Source of the DNA: Amorphochlora amoebiformis
Lineage: Eukaryota > Cercozoa > Chlorarachniophyceae
Direction of reading: 5' to 3'
NCBI GenBank assembly: GCA_054601695.1
Contig: BAAHQB010000427.1
Coordinates: 1-64,000 of the forward strand
DNA: 64,000 bases
This document shows positions 1 through 57,400 of this stretch, in pieces. Each line of letters opens with the position of its first letter. Position 1 is the first letter of the stretch. Made by a program: the position numbers and the translations under genes. The notes below the pieces were generated by a model. It searched no databases. It was not told where the DNA came from and saw nothing but the letters and a program-made list of their open reading frames with translations.

Positions 1-472
1 AACCAACAGAAATTAAACGAAAGTCCACTTTTGAATAATATTAAGATATTTCACCATATAAAATTCTAAACCAACAATCGAGTTTTAATGTAATTATAGG
101 GCTAAGTTTTACAAACAAAGATCTTTAAAATTTAGCCTAAATTTATTTAAATTTAACTATGCGACCGAAAAAAAAAGTCGTACAATATTCCGCGGCCGAA
201 AAGATAAAAAATCGCCTTCTTGCGAAATTCTATTACATTTTCTGACCGTTTCAGAATTTTATATACACATATATCTCTCAAAAATTAGTATATATATACA
301 AATTAGCCAAGACCAAAACATTTCCCCACACTGCTACTAGCCCGAAGCGAACCGCTCGGCAGATCTATATCTCCATTTTCAAGCTTCAAAACGAAGCAAT
401 CAGAACAATTTGGAACACCCTCTGCAAGGAGCTCTCTTCACTGGCCTCTGTCTGCACGGACAACACTCGGCC

Positions 473-15232
<14,760 letters not shown>

Positions 15233-15259
15233 AGGTATATAAATGTATATATGTGTGTG

Positions 15260-15342
<83 letters not shown>

Positions 15343-15539
15343 TTATATATTTACATATATATTTACTTATTTGTTTTTGGATATTTGTGAAAATACACAC
15401 ACACACACAAAACATAATATATATATATGCATGTATTTATGTTGTGTGTGTCAATGTATGTGTATGCATGGAGGAGATGTGTGTGTATGATGTATTGTGT
15501 ATGTATTCTTGATGTGTATGTATTCTTGATGTGTAGTGT

Positions 15540-15592
15540 GGTTGAGCGTAAGCGAAAGCCGAAATAATTTAAGCGAAAGCCGAAATAATTCG
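15540..15592. repeat. Tandem duplication of 21 bp
   Basis: aagcgaaagccgaaataatt occurs twice in tandem just 3' of the two-TM gene. Apart from this and (TA)n, 15233-16030 holds nothing I can interpret. It could be 3' flanking or intergenic sequence. Confidence 0.7.
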
Positions 15593-15657
15593 ACCTTGTG
15601 ATTTTTTTTTTTTGTGTAATATCTAGAATACGTATTATATATTTTTGTATATGATAT

Positions 15658-15715
<58 letters not shown>

Positions 15716-15743
15716 GTGTATATATTTTCACATATATCTATAT

Positions 15744-15776
<33 letters not shown>

Positions 15777-15916
15777 CACAAATATATATATATATATATA
15801 TATATACATTTAATATAAATCTGTACATAGATACAATATACATATACTCTTAAACACATACACATACTCTAATACAAATACACATCATTCTATCCGCAAA
15901 GAGTACCAAACATATG

Positions 15917-15973
<57 letters not shown>

Positions 15974-16037
15974 CGCAAACCTTCTTTAAACACAGCCGAA
16001 GGGCCAGTCAGTAACCAAGCAAGCAGCCATTCATTCA

Positions 16038-16283
16038 ATGGCTCTCGCAGTGTGTGTTGACGACATCAATCAAATCATAACGCTCAAAATAAAATGCTCA
16101 CGCGGTCAGGACGGCCCTGGGTTCATACTAGCCATACCTCTAGCTATAGGTAGGACACGTGTAAGCTTTACTAGGAAGCACGACTCTTCTAGCTCGCTCT
16201 CCAATGGACGACAGATCTCTCTATCTCGGGTGTGGTTTCTATTTTTTTTTTTTTTTGAGAAAGTTCTAGAAGTTTCCGGGTGA
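16038..16283 (+). CDS. Small ORF of unknown function
   Basis: An 81-codon frame opens with ATGGCTCTCGCAGTGTGTG in non-repetitive DNA (MALAVCVDDINQIITLKIK...). A possible donor (gtcagg) about 69 bases into the frame would make this a first exon; without splicing it runs through a poly-T stretch encoding a run of Phe, which argues against an intact gene. I see no family signature. It overlaps the left edge of the CTAG-rich island. An opposite-strand frame (16106-16360) is equally long, so this remains weak. Confidence 0.2.
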   Translation: MALAVCVDDINQIITLKIKCSRGQDGPGFILAIPLAIGRTRVSFTRKHDSSSSLSNGRQISLSRVWFLFFFFFEKVLEVSG

Positions 16284-17580
16284 GAACTATCTTTCTGCTC
16301 GTTCTCTAAAAAATATCTAGAATATATGCATACTTCTAGATACTTACTTATATTCCTCAATTAAGTAGTTCCAGTAGTATTAGGACTACTAGACTAACTA
16401 GTACTGCTAGTAGGAGCTTGTCATTCTAGTCATTATGAGGATCTAGAGGATATGCTTAGACTTACTCTAGTTACTATTACTAGTATATATATATAGTAGA
16501 TCGACCGCATGTGAACTGAGATCTAATTTAACTGAGATACTGTATATATCTTGACTAGCTCTAGTAGCTTTCCTCTAGTTCCTACAGCAATATCGTAGGA
16601 AAGACTCGCTAGGCTAGATCTAGTATCTAGAGTATCTACAGATCTAGAGAAAGTCTAGAAAGTATATGTACGTCACTGTGGCGTCATATATATGCAGTAT
16701 CTAGAGTACGTAGTTTAAACTGTTTAATTCTAGTACTACTAGTAAATATAAATATAAATATCTTGCTATATATAGTACTCTAGGTACTAGTAGTCTAGGT
16801 AGTATATAGTCTAGATAGTCTCTAGAGTCTAGATTGTGGGCCCACGGTACATCTCTTAGATCTACTGGATATGAGCCTCTTGGATTCTTCTTGTTGTATC
16901 GTTGTCACATACTCTCTAGACTCTACTAGTCTAGTACTAGCGTATGTCTTATGTCACGTTAGTGTCGTACGTATCCGGTATTGCGCTGGTAACATTCATT
17001 GTTGAATATCGATCGAGTACGTACGTCTAGTACCGTAGTACGTATATAGACGTATTCTGGCCTAGTCTGGTACGTCTAGTACGTATACACTACTAGAACT
17101 AGTAGAAGACTAGATATGTATTGTACGCATGATATATTTAATAATCATTAATATGATAATAGTATCTAGTTGATTACCGGTCACGGTATTGTGTTACGTG
17201 TACAGTTGCATCTAGAGTATGGTACTGTGGTACGTACCCTAGGTACCGTATACGTACACATATGAAGTTGTATGGCTTGTCGTCTGTACGTTCTAAACTT
17301 TTTCAACGGTAAGGGTGCGTACGTATATTGTTTCGTAGGTATGTATGTTGTATGTTGGTAACGTACGTACGAAGTTGTGTCGCACATATTTAGCTAGTGC
17401 GTACGTATGCATATTGTATGTAGCCTGCATGAATTAAACGCAGGCGTACTTCTACTGTTAAAGTCCAAAACTTCTACTAGTTCTAGTCAAACTTAATCAA
17501 CTGAGCCTTGCTATCTAGATCTATAGCTAGTACTAGATGTAGTGTACATACATACACACAATGATTGTACATCATCGGCG
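16120..17580. other. CTAG-rich island 1
   Basis: A microsatellite-poor stretch in which CTAG is greatly over-represented: my hand count is about 50 in 1.5 kb, where equal base use predicts about 6. The part from 16.9 to 17.45 kb is in addition rich in GTAC and TACGTA. No convincing exon was found. A 37-codon frame (MAYGAAKSEEIYYIVMETFS...) follows at about 17676 outside the densest part. Composition differs sharply from both the genes and the TA-rich DNA. Confidence 0.8.
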
Positions 17581-17988
17581 GTGCAGTTTATTCTAGACGC
17601 TTAACTACTTCGAGTACAGACCCACTTTGAAAATTAATAATTAAATTTATTAAATTTCATACAGAACAAATGGCATACGGCGCTGCAAAATCAGAAGAAA
17701 TTTATTATATCGTCATGGAAACGTTCAGCATCCACTTTCGCCATTTTTTTGCCATTTTTTTTCAGAGTGCGATCCGAAGCATCAGTATCTAGAGTTACTA
17801 CTACTAGTATCCCAATGTTACGTGTTGGTGATGTCTATTACTCGTTCTTAAGGTTTGTTCGACGGATTTTGAGGTCATCCGTTGATGAGTACTCCACTGT
17901 TTTTTGAACTCTGAGTTTAGGTGTTTGAATGTGTATGCTATTTATGTGTATGTTATGTGTACATGTATATACTATGTAGAATATATAT

Positions 17989-18033
<45 letters not shown>

Positions 18034-18043
18034 GTAAGTATAC

Positions 18044-18090
<47 letters not shown>

Positions 18091-18100
18091 AGTATACATA

Positions 18101-18147
<47 letters not shown>

Positions 18148-18176
18148 TATATGTATAAAAATACATATATATATAT

Positions 18177-18227
<51 letters not shown>

Positions 18228-18253
18228 TATATGCTGGTGTGTGTTTTTCCCCT

Positions 18254-18337
<84 letters not shown>

Positions 18338-18349
18338 TATACGTATATA

Positions 18350-18389
<40 letters not shown>

Positions 18390-18433
18390 TAGATATATAT
18401 ATATATATATGTATACATTGTATATATATACAC

Positions 18434-25535
<7,102 letters not shown>

Positions 25536-25602
25536 TATAAACATAAACATACACATATATATACACACATATATACATACATACATATATATATATATAT
25601 CT

Positions 25603-25664
<62 letters not shown>

Positions 25665-25679
25665 TCCTACACAACAGCA

Positions 25680-25722
<43 letters not shown>

Positions 25723-25739
25723 TATAGTATATATATATA

Positions 25740-25788
<49 letters not shown>

Positions 25789-25833
25789 TCATACATAACG
25801 CTGTATACATAGCAGCAATATATATATATATAT

Positions 25834-25942
<109 letters not shown>

Positions 25943-26040
25943 TGTATAAATATTATATATTTACAGATTATATATATACTATACATATATTATATTCATA
26001 CTCGTCCCCCACCACATATATAACGCTGTATAAACGACAG

Positions 26041-26099
<59 letters not shown>

Positions 26100-26102
<3 letters not shown>

Positions 26103-26159
26103 CCGTTGGACCACATACGTAAAGATATAATTAGACATGTCCAAGGATATAACTGTATG

Positions 26160-26202
<43 letters not shown>

Positions 26203-26287
26203 ATATGTATATATGTATGTGTATATAATATATATGTATGTATATATATGTATGTATTATGTACGGATACATCAAAATATATATATG

Positions 26288-26355
<68 letters not shown>

Positions 26356-26398
26356 ATATCCGTTGGACCACATACGTAAAGATATAATTAGACATATA

Positions 26399-26442
<44 letters not shown>

Positions 26443-26492
26443 GTATATATGATATATCCGTTGAACCACATACGTAAAGATATAATTAGATA
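26100..26492. repeat. Triplicated 40-bp unit between (TA)n
   Basis: atccgttggaccacatacgt followed by aaagatataattagacat occurs near 26102, 26356 and 26454. It resembles the echo arrays elsewhere, but I could not identify the parent exon. Confidence 0.7.
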
Positions 26493-26515
26493 TGTATATA
26501 CGTATATATCACATA

Positions 26516-26589
<74 letters not shown>

Positions 26590-26593
26590 TATA

Positions 26594-26716
<123 letters not shown>

Positions 26717-26819
26717 TTGTATATATATGTACATATATTCGTTGGTGTTCCAAGTTGAAGTAGAAGACATGTATTTGACAATATATACAGAAAGACAAAG
26801 ATTCGGATAAATACACTTA

Positions 26820-27185
26820 TTGTGTATACGTACACGTGGAGGGGAGGAATTTCTCCAGGGTTTAGGCAGCATTGGTACTTATTTTCTTTGCGATTTAAGT
26901 TTTGTGACTATTTCCAGATACGCATTTTATGTAAGTGTGTTGATTAGTTTTGTGCCCGGCATTGTAAACATGTATGAAAATATACATTTGCAATACATAC
27001 CCACCCTATTTCCCACTGTCCATAACTACGTGTCTATAAAATGGTCTCATTCCTCATTCTTTCGAACATTCCTGTGTAGATTAGGCGAGAGCGAGAAAGA
27101 GTACCCCTCTTTCCCCTCCACCTTCCCGCCATTATATAAGATTTTCAGGGAAGAAAACGATTTCAATTTTTCGGCTCTCGCCTGA
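26820..27185 (+). CDS. 121-codon ORF, unknown
   Basis: An open frame in non-repetitive DNA ([20 protein letters not shown]... to ...NDFNFSALA, stop at 27183-27185). It contains a hydrophobic segment ([18 protein letters not shown]). No family is recognised, there is no sign of splicing, and base composition is ordinary. A TATA-like tatataag near 27134 and GAGCGAGAAAGAG near 27087 could instead belong to a promoter. It may equally be chance. Confidence 0.25.
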   Translation: MCIRTRGGEEFLQGLGSIGTYFLCDLSFVTISRYAFYVSVLISFVPGIVNMYENIHLQYIPTLFPTVHNYVSIKWSHSSFFRTFLCRLGESEKEYPSFPSTFPPLYKIFREENDFNFSALA

Positions 27186-27199
27186 CCTGTCGTGGTCGT

Positions 27200-28340
27200 C
27201 CGGGGCCGGATGACGCCCGGAAGCACACCCCATCACGCTTGTGTCGAACTAGATTATGTCGCTGGATATGTGCACATATTACAACTAGATACTTAGATAT
27301 ATCCAATTTGATATTGTCATATCTCTGGCACAATATAGTAAAAACACATGGTTTCACCTAAAAATAGTCCCGATCGAAACCGAACATTTGGGTTATGGCA
27401 CATATCTAGATACGCTGGACTGTCGTCTGTGAGTCCATAGATGTGTAGGTACCTAGGAGATAAGTGACAGTCTGAAGACCCCGATAACAACTAGAGTAAA
27501 TAATCCGGGATGATCTAAGGAAGAAAAGAAATTGGATAGTGACACCAGTGGGAACCAGCATGTTGCGCTTATGTTTTAGGTAGAAATATATGCTAGTATG
27601 CCCCGCCACGCCAACCCCTCTAAACGAGGGCCTATGACCCTTAATCGTCGCTCAAGACTCATAACCTCTTAGATTGACGGCTGGTTGTAACTTCTAGAAC
27701 TTGAATAATGACAGAACACTACCCCGAGACCCGAGACGATACTTCGGCCCGAGACGACATATTCTTACACAATTCTTTGTATGTGTATTAGGTCAACACA
27801 ATAAGTTATCCTAAAAGTACCTGAGTACTATAATTTCTGCTGCATATACACTAGATTTGGTACAAACGCCTTAGAACGCAGCGGCGTCAAGTTCCCGTTT
27901 TTAATCTAGTTAATCATGAATTACTAGAATTACTAGAAAATTCTAGAATTATCTAGATTCTAGGATTATCCTAGTTATCTGGTATACGACTTCACGTTAC
28001 CGGGTAGTACCGTAATAATTCAACATGATGTGTCAGCTGGATACCTAGAATACGTGATCTGGAGCTTTCTAGCTTTAGCAAATTCGAATGAGTCATTTGC
28101 AACTTCTAGAACAAACTTACGATATACAAGATATAGGTTTCAACTAGATGAAGTCTCTCTAGATACTGACTAGACTGAGAGTCTATGCTGACCGTCAAAT
28201 ATGGTCTATATCTACTATATCCCAGATAAAGATGTTCTCCAGCAACTAGAACTGGTAAAATCTGTCGGAGGAGGTTAGACATCCGAAAGATTCGCGAAGG
28301 TTCTTTTTCAGTCTTCTCCAGATCCAAGTCTCTATTTCTT
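27200..28340. other. CTAG-rich island 2
   Basis: A unique-looking stretch of about 1.1 kb free of microsatellite, with frequent CTAG, often as TCTAGA or ACTAGA; six fall in the 60 bases after 27901. It shares this composition with 16.1-17.6 kb and 53.8-55.2 kb. No exon was convincing. Confidence 0.7.
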
Positions 28341-28391
28341 CAAAGAGCTGCGCTTAACCTTTTTCATCCCCTGGTTTATATATATATATAA

Positions 28392-28440
<49 letters not shown>

Positions 28441-28480
28441 CAACCTAAAAATATATGATATTGTTGAATATATACACATG

Positions 28481-28525
<45 letters not shown>

Positions 28526-28679
28526 ATATATATATTTAATATATATATATATATATATATTTATATCTATTTTTTTTCTATATATATATATACATATGTA
28601 TATGTGTGTATATGTGTATATGTGTATATATATATGTATATATATATATATATTTATATATGTATGTATACATATATAT

Positions 28680-28739
<60 letters not shown>

Positions 28740-28812
28740 GAGTATACACACACACATATATATATATATATACATATATTTGCATATATATATATATATA
28801 AATATATACATG

Positions 28813-28866
<54 letters not shown>

Positions 28867-28962
28867 TTGGTAACGTGTTACACAGACAAAAACAGAATTG
28901 ACTACATATACACCCAACACACGCACATATATACACATATATATATATATATATATATCTTT

Positions 28963-29022
<60 letters not shown>

Positions 29023-29026
29023 ACAT

Positions 29027-29089
<63 letters not shown>

Positions 29090-29159
29090 CTAAATATATA
29101 CATTTGCATCTATGTATATTATATTTTACGGATCACAGCCCAAAAACTTATATTAAGCG

Positions 29160-29310
29160 CCATAAAAAAAAGCGTACGACATCCCACGATAACACAATAA
29201 AAGCATATGCGCATATTTAAATATGTATACAATTTGTATTTAAAAAAGCGTACGACATCCCACGAGAAAATAAGAGCCTATGCGCATATTTAAGTATGTA
29301 TAGAATTCGT
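29160..29310 (+). repeat. Direct repeat, two copies of about 66 bp
   Basis: aaaaaagcgtacgacatccc, then acga, then about 18 bases to catatttaa and tatgtata, occurs at about 29166-29232 and again at 29243-29306. It is followed by a short open stretch ([19 protein letters not shown]) of unknown meaning. Between 28.4 and 31.1 kb I otherwise see only microsatellites and telomere-type arrays. Confidence 0.75.
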
Positions 29311-29481
29311 AGGTATATGATCGTAATTGTAATGCTAAGAATGACCAAGATGGGGTTCTTCTTCACGCCACCCGCGGTTCTAAATATAAATCAAGATATG
29401 TATATATATAAATATATATGTATATATATATATATATATGTATATGTGTGTGTATATATTTATATATACATGCATAAATAC

Positions 29482-29524
<43 letters not shown>

Positions 29525-29558
29525 TATAAATATATAATATTATGCATTAGATAATACG

Positions 29559-29605
<47 letters not shown>

Positions 29606-29639
29606 CGTAATATGCAAACGTTTATATATATATATATAT

Positions 29640-29689
<50 letters not shown>

Positions 29690-29700
29690 GAATGTATATC

Positions 29701-29868
<168 letters not shown>

Positions 29869-29870
29869 TT

Positions 29871-29913
<43 letters not shown>

Positions 29914-29990
29914 ATAAAGTGTTAGAAGCAGTTACTTTTTAGTCTTTTGTGGCCCCTTTGTTTTCTTCAAATTTACCTTAATCTACACAC

Positions 29991-30044
<54 letters not shown>

Positions 30045-30282
30045 AGGATTAGGTAGGTTCTGGATGGTTTCTTGGGGTTTAGTGTAAGGTTTGGGTTAAG
30101 ATTAGGGTTAGATAACTGTTCAATACGTTCACTTAACTTAGGCTTAGGATCAGATTATTTACCATGTCTTAAGGTTAGGGTTAGGGTTAGGGTTAGGGTT
30201 AGGGTTCGGGTTAAGGTTGGGAAATATACGCAACCTATCTAACTCGACAATGTACATACATATAGATATATGTATATATATG

Positions 30283-30319
<37 letters not shown>

Positions 30320-30472
30320 GTATGTATGTATATGTGTATGTATATGTGTATATATATATACATATATGTATATATGTATATATATGTGGATATATATATG
30401 TGTATATGTATATATGTATATATATTTGTGTGTGTATATATATGTAAATATATGAATATACATATACATATG

Positions 30473-30509
<37 letters not shown>

Positions 30510-30533
30510 GTATATATAAATATATGAATATAC

Positions 30534-30589
<56 letters not shown>

Positions 30590-30885
30590 CTACATACATT
30601 CATATAAATTATTTTTTAATTCTCAACATAGAAAAGTGAAACTAACCCTAACCCTAACCCTAACCCTAACCCTAACCCTAACCCTAACCCTAGCTCTAAC
30701 CCTATCACCCCCACAACACGATCTACTGCGATCCCAAACAGCACCGTAGCCCCACAATGTCGAGGACTCAATGGTCCTCGGACTGAGACTTGCTGAATAA
30801 TCTGATCTGATCCTTACTATAACCCTAACCCTAACCCTAACCCTAACCCTAACCCTAACTCTAACCCTAACCCTAAGTATAAGAT
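30045..30885. repeat. Telomere-like arrays of both orientations
   Basis: TTAGGG on the plus strand at about 30045-30215, then CCCTAA on the plus strand at 30640-30700 and 30820-30880. The unique spacer at 30700-30815 includes a short palindromic ggactcaatggtcctcgg. These are 3' of the minus-strand actin-regulator gene and appear intergenic. Confidence 0.9.
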
Positions 30886-31025
30886 TGAGAGGGTGAGTTG
30901 GGCAAACCTTGGGTTCCTCAGGGGCCTTCTTTTCCCTTTGTAAAGGAAGGGGAAATATTTAGTGTTTATATATGCATGGATACATACAGGTAGTAGATAT
31001 ATATATATATATACATATATGTATG

Positions 31026-31060
<35 letters not shown>

Positions 31061-31123
31061 GTATCTATGCATATATATATATATATTATATATTATATAT
31101 TATATATATATATATATATGTAT

Positions 31124-31387
31124 TGTTGGCACAACGCCAGGAATCGTGTAGAATAGCCCGAGATCAACGGAGACCCACTAGAGATCGCTGGAGATCGTGT
31201 TTTAGTGAATCCCCGGAAATGCCGGATAGTACCGGTTAGTGTCAGTTAGAAGCGACACGTGTACGACGCAACTCTTGTGCTGCGCAAGTGGGTACCCCCA
31301 GTCATAAGTTATCTGTTTCCAAATGGTGCAATGAAGTACATCAGGGTGGCTTGCACTATTCCGCCGGCCCCAAGGCATTCATACGTT

Positions 31388-31393
<6 letters not shown>
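31124..31393 (+). mobile_element. MITE-like element, copy 1
   Basis: About 268 bp embedded in (TA)n, starting TGTTGGCACAACGCC and ending CATACGTTAACA. A second, inverted copy lies at 48331-48600 with roughly 20 differences (about 92% identity by eye). The termini are weakly complementary (TGTT...AACA) and both copies are bordered by TA, as expected for mariner-type target sites, although this cannot be distinguished from the TA background. A 45-residue frame (LVLRKWVPP...) is open in both copies, which may simply reflect their similarity. It lies about 50 bp beyond the stop codon of the minus-strand gene, possibly in its 3' UTR. Confidence 0.6.
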
Positions 31394-52683
<21,290 letters not shown>

Positions 52684-52970
52684 AATCACCTAATTTTTAC
52701 ACATTTAGACATCGTACGCACATCAACGCCTACGCGAGTGAATTGAATGCATATATATATACATATATGTATATTTAACCAACACATCACTTACATTGAC
52801 CCTGACATATTATTACAGCTAAAAATACTCCATCAAAATCTCTAACATACACACGTAACCTCCCGAACACACAAAAAAATCTATCTCACCGCAAAACAAA
52901 AAAACCTGAAAAGGATTCTCTCCCCAAACCCATACCCTCCCCCTCCCCTCTCCCCCCCCGTGCCCTCGCA

Positions 52971-53174
52971 GTGTTCCTATTGCCCTCCCCTTTGCCTAAT
53001 CACGCGAATTCGCACCGAAAGTGTTCGTCCTGTCTCACAGGATATGATCGTGCGTATCGCGTGTGCCGGCACGTGTACCGAAAAGTTCAGAATATGTCCT
53101 TTTTCTTGAAACGGCTGGGTAAATTTAATGTTCGCCGCACGTGTACGGAAACCAAAATGGCGGGGGATCCGTAA
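52971..53174 (+). CDS. 67-codon ORF upstream of the actin-regulator gene
   Basis: An open frame in non-repetitive DNA with five Cys residues (KCSSCLTGYDRAYRVCRHVY...). It is divergent from the minus-strand gene, whose ATG is at 52683. I recognise no domain, and an intergenic promoter region is as likely; 52684-52970 is C/A-rich single-copy sequence without other features. Confidence 0.2.
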   Translation: MFLLPSPLPNHANSHRKCSSCLTGYDRAYRVCRHVYRKVQNMSFFLKRLGKFNVRRTCTETKMAGDP

Positions 53175-53205
53175 ACAGGCCCCGAAGCAAGACGGAGATT
53201 AAAAA

Positions 53206-53363
53206 GTAGTTGTTGATGAAACGAAGCAGGTGTGTACAACGCCGTGACACAGGTACAACAGGTTCATTTATGTATGCTTATCGTTCCACCCAACTTCGAA
53301 CGCTCACATGCAAGACGTCAGGGCTAGAATCTGGGTTGTCAATAATAAATACATGTATGAATG
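53206..53363 (+). repeat. Left arm of a large inverted repeat
   Basis: gaaacgaagcaggtgtgtac, caacgccgtgacacaggtac, aacaggttcatttatgtatg and following bases match, as reverse complement, 55527-55680. About 93% identity over roughly 155 bp by eye. Confidence 0.85.
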
Positions 53364-53493
53364 TATCATTGCTAATTTACTGCTATCCCGATCGGCCTGT
53401 CGTATGGGCAGTCAGAAGCCTTTTCTGTTGAGGAATGCCTTGTAAATGGGAAATGCTGCAAAGGCAACACCACTGCAATGAGGTGATACATAT

Positions 53494-53626
<133 letters not shown>

Positions 53627-53646
53627 AAAATATATATATATAAAAA

Positions 53647-53725
<79 letters not shown>

Positions 53726-54124
53726 TATAGATATATATATATATGTATATATACACGCATGTATATGTGTTACATGATATATCCACATGTATTCTGGAAG
53801 TATGTTGAAAATGACCTATTAGACTTAATTGCTAAATACTTCACTCGGCATTGATCGTATCATGACTTCATTTGCTAGATTTAGTACATATGCACGTCTA
53901 CAATTGGTACTAATGGTAGATCTAGCTACATTACTTGGCCATGGCCAAATCTAGTTATAATAAATAAATTTCTACAAGTGAGTATGAATTAAATCTTTTA
54001 GTAGAGTTTGAAGTTTGTAGTCTATCGGACGTGAAGTGATCTGGTCTATCTGGTCTATCCGTATCACTACTCTAGAAACTATCACTACAGTGATGACATC
54101 TATTATCTGGTCTATCCGTATCAC

Positions 54125-54500
<376 letters not shown>

Positions 54501-54795
54501 CTAGCGCGTAGCAGTTGAAGTCGTTAAAGTTATGATGTAATATTCTCTAGATTCTAGATGATCTAGATCTCGTAGATGATTATCTAGATAATGATACCAC
54601 TAGACCATAGTGACTATCTCACTTTTATAACATGATTATAAAGTTATGATGTAATCTACTAGATCTAGGTAACATTCTAGATGATCTAGATGATTATGAT
54701 ACCATGGTGACTATCTAGACTATCTCACTAACATCATTATCTAGATTTTTGTATATACTGTACTATAATTCTACTAGATATATCTAGTATATAAA

Positions 54796-54837
<42 letters not shown>

Positions 54838-54881
54838 CACATATATATTCACACATATACACATACTAGACATATATACAC

Positions 54882-54910
<29 letters not shown>

Positions 54911-54912
<2 letters not shown>

Positions 54913-55041
54913 CAACCATCGATTTTCATGTAAGCGGTAGGAGATACATATATTTACTTATGACTGATCATCATACATCTAGGATAACATTCTAGATGAT
55001 ATATATATTTAATAATACTATGATTAATATATATATTATAT

Positions 55042-55084
<43 letters not shown>

Positions 55085-55130
55085 ACCATCGATTTTCATG
55101 TAAGCGGTAGGAGATACATATATTTACTAT
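54911..55130 (+). repeat. Direct repeat of 48 bp
   Basis: tacaaccatcgattttcatg, taagcggtaggagatacata, tatttact occurs at 54912-54959 and 55081-55128, each after a (TA)n run; copies are identical. Confidence 0.9.
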
Positions 55131-55199
55131 AACTGGACTGATCATTCGCCAGCAGACAGTGTCTAGGTATTTAACTGAATACTATGATATAAATATTTA

Positions 55200-55238
<39 letters not shown>

Positions 55239-55250
55239 TATATACATATA

Positions 55251-55288
<38 letters not shown>

Positions 55289-55526
55289 CTAGACAGCTAA
55301 AGAAAGTAGCAATAGTGTTTAGAGCAATAAGACAGTATGAAATAGTATCATTAATAAGTTGTTCTGTGAACCCCATATCAAACTATGGGAATTCGACTTC
55401 AATGCTACCTTCCTTCATCGGGCACTTCATCTACCCCAAGGGTGGTGTTGGGCAGTGAGTTTTGCATTGGGGTCGTAAGGTCGAGGATCATGCTGGCCAG
55501 GACTGTCGGGATAGGAGTAGTGATAG

Positions 55527-55680
55527 ATCCATACATGCATTATTGACAACCCAGATTCTAGCCCTGACGTCTTGCGTGTGAGCATTCGAAGTTAGGTGGA
55601 ACGATAAGCATACATAAATGAACCTGTTGTACCTGTGTCACGGCGTTGTAAACACCTGCTTCGTGTCATCAACTAACTAC
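55527..55680 (-). repeat. Right arm of a large inverted repeat
   Basis: Reverse complement of 53206-53363. The two arms enclose about 2.2 kb that includes (TA)n blocks, a CTAG-rich island and a perfect 54-bp hairpin. I see no transposase frame and no clear target-site duplication outside the arms, so a non-autonomous foldback-type element or a plain inverted duplication are both possible. Confidence 0.8.
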
Positions 55681-55729
55681 CCTTTCGTCGTCGTCTTGAA
55701 GTTGGACTACGACCATGATTTGATGCTCC

Positions 55730-56104
55730 TTGGAGATTCTTGTGAGAGCTTCCAATGGAAATTACGGGGAATCCCGGGATCGGAAGTTGTATGACGGTGT
55801 GGGATTAATGCGAATCCCCGGGTACTCATGGGGATCCCCGAGATCAAAACGCTCCCAGCCTCCCAGTGATAGGAGCTCCAACACGAAGTTCTCCGTCGGT
55901 CGAGCCGCCACGGTAATTCACGTTTTCATTTTGTCAGCAGTACGGAACGTGTGTGATAGTGAAACCCCCTCTAGCACATTGGGTCCCTCCATCGCAAAAA
56001 CAAGGAGGGGAAGGGATATTCGAGACTACTTTAGTTGCACTTTTAAGAGTGTGCTTCGTTGTAAAATGGTTGATAACGGTGGAGTTTTGGCAGGTTGGGG
56101 GTAG
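55730..56104 (+). CDS. 124-codon ORF, unknown
   Basis: An open frame in ordinary-composition DNA (MEILVRASNGNYGESRDRKL...), stop at 56102-56104. An overlapping minus-strand frame (56043-56369, 108 codons) and a second plus frame (56131-56376, MPRNDGANGQGYSRGRVAGG..., with a hydrophobic VGFICGVVDCWGECVLFILW) share the region. I cannot decide which, if any, is coding. No domain is recognised. The area is one of the few microsatellite-free parts right of 53 kb. Confidence 0.25.
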   Translation: MEILVRASNGNYGESRDRKLYDGVGLMRIPGYSWGSPRSKRSQPPSDRSSNTKFSVGRAATVIHVFILSAVRNVCDSETPSSTLGPSIAKTRRGRDIRDYFSCTFKSVLRCKMVDNGGVLAGWG

Positions 56105-56130
56105 CGTAAGAGCCGTAACACTCGTCTGGC

Positions 56131-56376
56131 ATGCCGCGAAACGATGGGGCAAACGGGCAGGGGTATAGTCGAGGACGAGTTGCTGGAGGAGGGGTGGAGG
56201 AAATGGAGATGCTGCCGACCAATAAAAACAGGTTTAAGAAAAGCATACACGTGTATAGATTGGTAGGTTTTATCTGCGGTGTAGTGGATTGTTGGGGTGA
56301 ATGCGTCCTTTTCATCCTTTGGAGGATTTCAAACACAAATCCTGTGTGCATGTTGTGTTTACGAAACACAGAATAA
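56131..56376 (+). CDS. 81-codon ORF with one hydrophobic segment, unknown
   Basis: Starts at ATGCCGCGAAACGATGGGG and ends at TAA 56374-56376. The C-terminal half has a candidate membrane helix and several Cys. It overlaps the preceding ORF's strand neighbourhood, and an antisense frame covers the same bases, so support is weak. Confidence 0.22.
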   Translation: MPRNDGANGQGYSRGRVAGGGVEEMEMLPTNKNRFKKSIHVYRLVGFICGVVDCWGECVLFILWRISNTNPVCMLCLRNTE

Positions 56377-56426
56377 CAACTACATGTATATATGTTTGTA
56401 TTAACATATACTTACTATATACATAA

Positions 56427-56486
<60 letters not shown>

Positions 56487-56536
56487 GATATATTGTAACT
56501 AACGTTAACTTATTTTCACGTAAGTACCACCGTGTA

Positions 56537-56596
<60 letters not shown>

Positions 56597-56721
56597 ATAA
56601 TATGTAAGTAGATGTGAGAGTTAAAATAATTCTCATATTATATAACATAACTTGTTACGAATATTATTCATTATTGTTATCATCATTCTCTCTATATAAA
56701 TTATACATGTATATATTCATA

Positions 56722-56801
<80 letters not shown>

Positions 56802-56994
56802 TATGTATTAAAAGGTTTAAGCCAAATAATCGTTCGCTTTCGCCGTCTAGGTAGTGCTCTCTCTCCCTCTTTCTCTCTCTTCTCTCTCTCGCTCCCTCTC
56901 TCTCTCTCTCTCTCGGGACGTAGATTCTCTCCTCCACCTTGATCCTCGACATCATCCCCCCCCTCTCAATGCGAAACGTCTACACATGTTGCTT

Positions 56995-57230
56995 CACCCT
57001 GCTATGCGGGATGTCTACGCATGGTAGTTCTCCCCTCTCTATCCAGATGACTACATATGGTAGTTCTCCCCTCTCTATCCAGATGACTACATATGGTAGT
57101 TCTCCCCTCTCTATCCAGATGACTACATATGGTAGTTCTCCCCTCTCTGTCCAGATGACTACACCCCTCCCAATCCAGATGAGCACATATGGTAGTTAGT
57201 TCTCCCCTCTCTATCCAGCTGACTAGTCCG
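56995..57230 (+). repeat. 36-bp minisatellite
   Basis: ggtagttctcccctctctat followed by ccagatgactacatat, about six tandem copies with few differences, and related degenerate units at 57405-57600 (tagttgtcccctct, catgcgagatgctccgtcca twice). Confidence 0.95.
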
Positions 57231-57318
57231 TAAGATTGGAAAGCAGATACGATTTATCGAGACAACTGCCGCTTAACTTACAACATCCACCACGAATCCT
57301 ACCTCCGTATACCTAATA

Positions 57319-57400
<82 letters not shown>

